Shown: positions 59,965-64,000 of the stretch, piece after piece | Position numbering within the stretch: position 1 is the stretch's first letter | Layout: each line of letters opens with the position of its first letter | Assembly (NCBI RefSeq): GCF_002192255.1 | Contig: NZ_CP021768.1 | Location: 4,358,001-4,422,000, forward strand | Direction of reading: 5' to 3' | DNA length: 64,000 nucleotides | Origin: Stenotrophomonas sp. WZN-1 | GTDB lineage: Bacteria; Pseudomonadota; Gammaproteobacteria; Xanthomonadales; Xanthomonadaceae | Made by a program: the position numbers and the translations under genes | Notes under the pieces: model-generated | Databases searched by the model: none | The model's input: only the letters and a program-made list of their open reading frames with translations | What the model was told of the DNA's origin: nothing

Positions 59965-62112
59965 TTACTGGGCCGGTACGCCCATTTCCTTCAGCAGTTC
60001 CGGTGCCGGGTAGACCTTGGCCAGCAGCCAGCGCAGGTAGCGCATGTCCACGTGCACGGCGCGCTTGTAGCGCGGGTCGAACCACCAGCTGGCGCTGACC
60101 GACTCCCAGTTGCTGTCGAAGTTCAGGCCGATCAGTTCGCCCTTGGCGTTGAGCACCGGCGAGCCGGAGTTGCCGCCGGTGGTATCCAGGTTGGTCAGGA
60201 AGTTGACCGTCTGGGTCTCCAGCGCCGGATCGGCGGTGCTGCCGAAATCACCCTTGGCGATCGCCGCCAGCAGCGGCTTGGGGGCATCGAACGGATAGGC
60301 GTTGGTGTTCTTCTCGACGATGCCGGCCACGGTGGTCACCGGCGAGTAGGTCACGCCGTCGCGCGGATGCAGCGCTTCGACCTTGCCGTAGCTGATGCGC
60401 AGCGTGCGGTTGGCATCCGGGTACACCGCACGGCCCTGCTTGGCACGCCAGGCGAACAGCGCCTGCATGTAGGCCGGGCGCAGGCGCAGCTGCTCGCCTT
60501 CGCGGGTCTTGCTCTCGTTCTCGATGCGCAGCTGCGCGGCCACCAGCGGGCCGGCCACGGCGATCAGCGGATCGGTGGCCAGTGCCTTGCCTTCGCGGGC
60601 CGCAGCGAAGCGGGACAGGCGCTGCGCCTCCTCACCCAGCTGGGTACCGGCATACAGGGTGTCCAGCGCCGCGGCCAGCTGCTGCGGGGTACGGCCGAAG
60701 GCGGCGTCGAACTCGGCCACGCGCTGCGCGTCCGGCAGCTGCTGGTAGCGGGTCAGCAGGGTGCTCAGCAGCGCCTTCTCGACTTCCGGCGCGTAGCGGC
60801 GCTGGACCTGCTTGAGCACGCCTTCGATCATCGCCTGGTCGCGCTGCTGGTAGCCGCTCTCGCGCTGTGCGTCCGGCTTGGCCGATTCGATGCGCAGGCG
60901 CTCCAGCAGCAGTGCCGAGCGCAGCAGCTGGCTCTGTGCGGCCATCTGCTCCAGCAGCAGGTCGCGCTCACCCACCGCCGCACCCTGCGACAGGTTGGCC
61001 AGCAGCGCCTTGATGTCGCCCTGGTACTTGCGGTCGGTGGCGGCCAGCATCGCCGTCTCGTCGGCGGCACGCTGGGCCTTGGCGTCGCTGCGCAGCAGGC
61101 CTTCCAGCTCACCGGCAGCGCGCTTGCGGTTGTTCTTCAGCGACTGCAGCTGCGAGGCGTAGCGGGTACGCGCCTGCGCATCCTTGGCGCTGGCCGCCTC
61201 GATGGTGTCGATCATCTGCTGGAACACCGACACGCGGCGCGGCAGCACGGTATCGATCTGGCCAGCGAATTCGGCGGCGGTGCGGTGGCGGTAGGTGATG
61301 CCCGGGTAACCGGCCAGCATCGCGTAGTCGCCTTCCTTCGGCCCTTCCACCGACATCTGCAGGTGCGCCGGCGCCTGGTAGGGCACGTTGTCCTTGCTGT
61401 ACGCGGCCGGCTTGCCGTCCTTGCCCACGTAAGCGCGCAGCAGGGTGAAGTCGCCGGTGTGGCGCGGCCACATGAAGTTGTCGATCTCATCGCCGTAATT
61501 GCCGATCGCACGCGGCGGCGCGTAGACCAGGCGCACGTCGCTCAGCTCCAGCTGGGCGATGCGGTAGAAGTCAGTGCCGTAGTACATGTTGGCCACCGAG
61601 CAGCGCACGCTGCCGTCCTTCTCGCACTCGGCCACGATCTGCTTGCTGGCCGCATCCACGGCATCGAAGTAGGCACGGCCGGTCTTGCCACGGGCCTGCG
61701 CCAGCACCTGGTCGGTCACCTTGTCGAAGCCGACGGTGACCAGCACGCGGAAGTCCGGGTTGGCCGGGCGCTCGTCGGCACGGTCCCTGGCGATGAAGCC
61801 ACCATTGATCAGGTCGTGCTCGGGCGAGCTGTTGTACTGGATCACGCCCATCGCCACGTGGTGGTTGGTCAGCAGCAGGCCGTCGCTGGACACGAACGAT
61901 CCGGTGCCACCACCGGCACGCACCACTGCGCTCAGCGGCGGCGCGGTGACGTTGGCCAGGTCGGCCGGATTGCCCTTGAAGCCCGCGGCCTGCAGCGGCT
62001 TGACCAGCTCCGGCAGCTGGGTCGGCATCCACATGCCTTCATCGGCATGGGCGCCGGCGGCGAGGGTCAGGCCCAGGGCCAGGGCGGTGGGAAGGGCTTT
62101 GCGTGGTGACAT
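59965..62112 (-). CDS. S46 family dipeptidyl-peptidase (DPP7/DPP11-like), exported
   Basis: A 715-residue exported serine peptidase that releases N-terminal dipeptides. Signal peptide MSPRKALPTALALGLTLAAG to about residue 23, then DEGMWMPTQLPEL. The catalytic triad is His84/85 in TNHHVAMG, Asp221 in HTGDFTLLRAY and Ser649 in TTGGNSGSPV. The helical insertion domain typical of S46 occupies about residues 260-560. Relatives are known from Stenotrophomonas and Pseudoxanthomonas. The ATG at 62112 is chosen; an ORF extension to 63642 is only the antisense of hscC. Confidence 0.93.
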   Translation of the reverse strand: MSPRKALPTALALGLTLAAGAHADEGMWMPTQLPELVKPLQAAGFKGNPADLANVTAPPLSAVVRAGGGTGSFVSSDGLLLTNHHVAMGVIQYNSSPEHDLINGGFIARDRADERPANPDFRVLVTVGFDKVTDQVLAQARGKTGRAYFDAVDAASKQIVAECEKDGSVRCSVANMYYGTDFYRIAQLELSDVRLVYAPPRAIGNYGDEIDNFMWPRHTGDFTLLRAYVGKDGKPAAYSKDNVPYQAPAHLQMSVEGPKEGDYAMLAGYPGITYRHRTAAEFAGQIDTVLPRRVSVFQQMIDTIEAASAKDAQARTRYASQLQSLKNNRKRAAGELEGLLRSDAKAQRAADETAMLAATDRKYQGDIKALLANLSQGAAVGERDLLLEQMAAQSQLLRSALLLERLRIESAKPDAQRESGYQQRDQAMIEGVLKQVQRRYAPEVEKALLSTLLTRYQQLPDAQRVAEFDAAFGRTPQQLAAALDTLYAGTQLGEEAQRLSRFAAAREGKALATDPLIAVAGPLVAAQLRIENESKTREGEQLRLRPAYMQALFAWRAKQGRAVYPDANRTLRISYGKVEALHPRDGVTYSPVTTVAGIVEKNTNAYPFDAPKPLLAAIAKGDFGSTADPALETQTVNFLTNLDTTGGNSGSPVLNAKGELIGLNFDSNWESVSASWWFDPRYKRAVHVDMRYLRWLLAKVYPAPELLKEMGVPAQ

Positions 62113-62238
62113 GAGGCAATCCGGTACGACAGAACAGCCCGGGACCATAGCCCGTGGGGCGCTGTCGGGCAACGCCCGATAGTCAGGCCTGCGCCGCGCT
62201 CCTAGAATTGCCGTTTTCTGCACATCGGACGTTCGCAG

Positions 62239-63927
62239 ATGATCGTCGGCATCGATCTTGGCACCACCCATTCCCTCATCGGCATGCACACGGCAGCGGG
62301 GCCGCAGCTGTTCCCCAATGCCCATGGCGAGCTGTTGACCCCTTCGGTGGTCAGCCTCGTCGATGGCGCCGTGCTGGTCGGCCAGCCGGCCCGTGACCGC
62401 CTGGTCAGCCATCCGCAGCAGACCGTGGCCCATTTCAAGCGCTGGATGGGCAGCGACCGTGAGACCCGGCTGGGTGAGCGCAGCTTCCGTCCTGAGGAAC
62501 TCTCGGCCATGGTGCTGCGCTCGCTGCTGGCCGACGCCGAGGCCGCCCTGGGCCACAAGGTGGAGGAAGCGGTGATCAGCGTGCCGGCCTACTTCTCCGA
62601 TGCCCAGCGCAAGGCCACCCGTGCCGCCGGCGAGCTGGCCGGCATCCGTGTCGAGCGCCTGATCAATGAACCCACGGCCGCCGCGCTGGCCTATGGCCTG
62701 CAGGAACGTGACGGCGAAGGCCGCGTGCTGGTGCTGGACCTGGGCGGTGGCACCTTCGACGTCTCCATCCTGGAATTGTTCGACGGCGTGGTCGAAGTGC
62801 ATGCCAGCGCCGGCGACAATTTCCTGGGCGGCGAGGACTTCCTGCAGGTACTCGTGCAGGCCTTCCATGCCGACCAGGGCACGTCTGCCAGCGACCTGTC
62901 CGCTGCCGAACAGGCGCAGCTGCTGCGTCGGCTGGAACTGTTCAAGCGCGAACTCAGCCAGAGCGGCGCTGCCAGCCTGCAGTTGCCCCTGACCGGCCGC
63001 GAACGCCAGTGGCAGCTGGATGAGGCACGCTACGCGCAGCTCTGTGAGCCGCTGCTGCTGCGCATGCGGACGCCCATCGAGCGCGCGATCCGCGACGCCC
63101 GGCTCAAGCCCGAAGCGCTGGACGACATCATTCTGGTCGGCGGTGCGGTACGCATGCCGATGGTCAGCAAGCTGGCGACCCGGATGTTCGGCCGGCTGCC
63201 ACTGCGCCACGTCCATCCGGACCAGGCGATTGCATTGGGTGCCGCCGTTGCCGCCGGACTGAAGGCGCGCGACGAATCGCTGCGCGAGGTCGTGCTGACC
63301 GATGTCTGCCCCTACACGCTGGGCACGCAGGTGTCCCGCCAGGATGCTTCCGGTGGCGAGCGCAGCGGCTATTTCCACCCGATCATCCAGCGCAACAGCG
63401 TGGTGCCGGTCAGCCGCGAGGATCGCTTTTTCCCGCTGCACGAGCGGCAAAGTGCCATCCGCATCGACGTGTTCCAGGGCGAGAGCCCGACGGTGGATCG
63501 CAACATCAAGCTCGGTGAGCTGAGCGTGCCGCTGACCCATTCCGTCCCGATGCAGGAGCGCAGCGTCACCGCCCGCTTTACCTACGACGTGAACGGGCTG
63601 CTGCAGGTCGAAGTCACCGAGGACGCTACCGGTAGGCGCCACGAGCTCATCCTGGAGCAGAACCCCGGGCTGCTGTCACCCGAAGAAATCCAGCAGCGCC
63701 TGCGGGTGCTGGAAGCATTGAAGATCCACCCGCGCGACGCTCAGCCCAATCTGGCCGTGATTGCCCGCACCGAGCGCCTCTACGAGGAACGCATCCATCA
63801 CCGCGAACAATTGCAGTCATGGCTGAGCAGCTTCCGCCATGTGCTGGAAAGCCAGGATGCCGTCGCCGTCGAGCGTCATCGCCAGCAGCTGGATGAGGCA
63901 CTCGATGCCCTCGAGCGCGATGCATGA
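62239..63927 (+). CDS. hscC: Hsp70-family chaperone HscC
   Basis: A 562-residue DnaK-like ATPase, shorter than DnaK (about 640) and without a long C-terminal lid. ATPase motifs: GIDLGTTHSLIG at the N-terminus, INEPTAAALAYGL and LDLGGGTFDVSILEL. The substrate domain begins TDVCPYTLGTQV and includes HPIIQRNSVVPVSR. The linker and short lid fit HscC rather than HscA. Its stop overlaps the ATG of a J-domain protein gene (ATGA), matching the HscC/DjlC pairing. Confidence 0.94.
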   Translation: MIVGIDLGTTHSLIGMHTAAGPQLFPNAHGELLTPSVVSLVDGAVLVGQPARDRLVSHPQQTVAHFKRWMGSDRETRLGERSFRPEELSAMVLRSLLADAEAALGHKVEEAVISVPAYFSDAQRKATRAAGELAGIRVERLINEPTAAALAYGLQERDGEGRVLVLDLGGGTFDVSILELFDGVVEVHASAGDNFLGGEDFLQVLVQAFHADQGTSASDLSAAEQAQLLRRLELFKRELSQSGAASLQLPLTGRERQWQLDEARYAQLCEPLLLRMRTPIERAIRDARLKPEALDDIILVGGAVRMPMVSKLATRMFGRLPLRHVHPDQAIALGAAVAAGLKARDESLREVVLTDVCPYTLGTQVSRQDASGGERSGYFHPIIQRNSVVPVSREDRFFPLHERQSAIRIDVFQGESPTVDRNIKLGELSVPLTHSVPMQERSVTARFTYDVNGLLQVEVTEDATGRRHELILEQNPGLLSPEEIQQRLRVLEALKIHPRDAQPNLAVIARTERLYEERIHHREQLQSWLSSFRHVLESQDAVAVERHRQQLDEALDALERDA

Positions 63928-64000
63928 GCTGGGCACTGCATGTCCTGGAGCTGGACGAGACGGCTGACGAGCGCGCGATCAAGCGCGCCTACGCAAAGCG
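63924..64000 (+). CDS. J-domain protein, partial (DjlC-like partner of HscC)
   Basis: Only the first 25 codons are visible before the window ends. They read MSWALHVLELDETADERAIK then RAYAKR, the start of a J domain with helices I and II; the HPD motif would lie downstream. Its ATG overlaps the hscC stop by 4 bases. In E. coli the J-domain protein DjlC works with HscC, so this should be its cochaperone. Confidence 0.8.
   Translation, partial: MSWALHVLELDETADERAIKRAYAK

Noticed and set aside
58102-62109. 1335-codon plus-strand ORF opposite the kinase and S46 genes
   Set aside because: Antisense shadow covering two well-supported genes.
59965-63642. S46 ORF extended upstream to 1225 codons
   Set aside because: The signal peptide at 62112 fixes the start; the extension is antisense to hscC.

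Overview
The window reads as a chromosomal segment of a high-GC gammaproteobacterium of the Xanthomonadaceae, most likely a Stenotrophomonas of the S. maltophilia complex. The main reasons are the many short GTAG-footed palindromes between genes, which fit the published SMAG (Stenotrophomonas GTAG) REP family, and the gene content: an aryl-polyene cluster, CIO-type bd oxidase, S9 and S46 peptidases, an sX13-like sRNA beside polA, and a CrbS/CrbR-type acetate system. I saw no prophage, transposase, integron, CRISPR array, rRNA or tRNA. Codon use and GC look uniform by eye, so most of this is core genome.

Layout. 1-2544 (minus): start of an aryl-polyene pigment cluster (chain-length factor, acyltransferase, two ACPs, membrane protein) that continues off the left edge. 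2762-5174: bd-type oxidase cydAB. 5373-6605: ECF sigma factor between two small membrane proteins. 7278-10654 (plus): S9 peptidase, Nudix hydrolase, membrane protein. 10689-16031: three paralogous secreted Cys-rich proteins of unknown function with hemF between the second and third. 16075-21591: DUF421 protein, an sX13-like sRNA, polA, a DUF2782 lipoprotein, a universal stress protein and small unknowns. 21715-27176 (minus): uvrD, a YdhS-like FAD protein, cardiolipin synthase and an 82-aa unknown whose leader holds a large multi-hairpin structure. 27683-28097: rpmG and rpmB. 28376-31680: GT1 glycosyltransferase, DEDDh exonuclease, LysR regulator and RidA protein.

31878-37942 (plus): a CzcCBA-type heavy-metal RND efflux operon preceded by a small His-rich exported protein. 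38080-43060 (minus): DUF885 protein, a lipid/sugar pair (LAB_N protein and GT2), nucleotide-sugar epimerase and SUFU-domain protein. 43156-46266 (minus): parB, parA, rsmG and a phosphopantetheinyl transferase that could activate the aryl-polyene ACPs. 46351-49011: YeaQ-type protein, xthA and coniferyl-aldehyde-type dehydrogenase. 49197-59829: a carboxylate/acetate module made of an MHS transporter, DcaP porin, acs, a LuxR-type response regulator and an SSS-domain hybrid kinase; mntP with a yybP-ykoY manganese riboswitch lies inside it. 59965-64000: S46 peptidase, then hscC and the first codons of its J-domain partner.

Most worth a second look: the structured leader at 27227-27390, the three-paralog secreted family around hemF, the sX13-like sRNA, and SMAG palindromes that supply the stop codons of ridA and the hybrid kinase gene.
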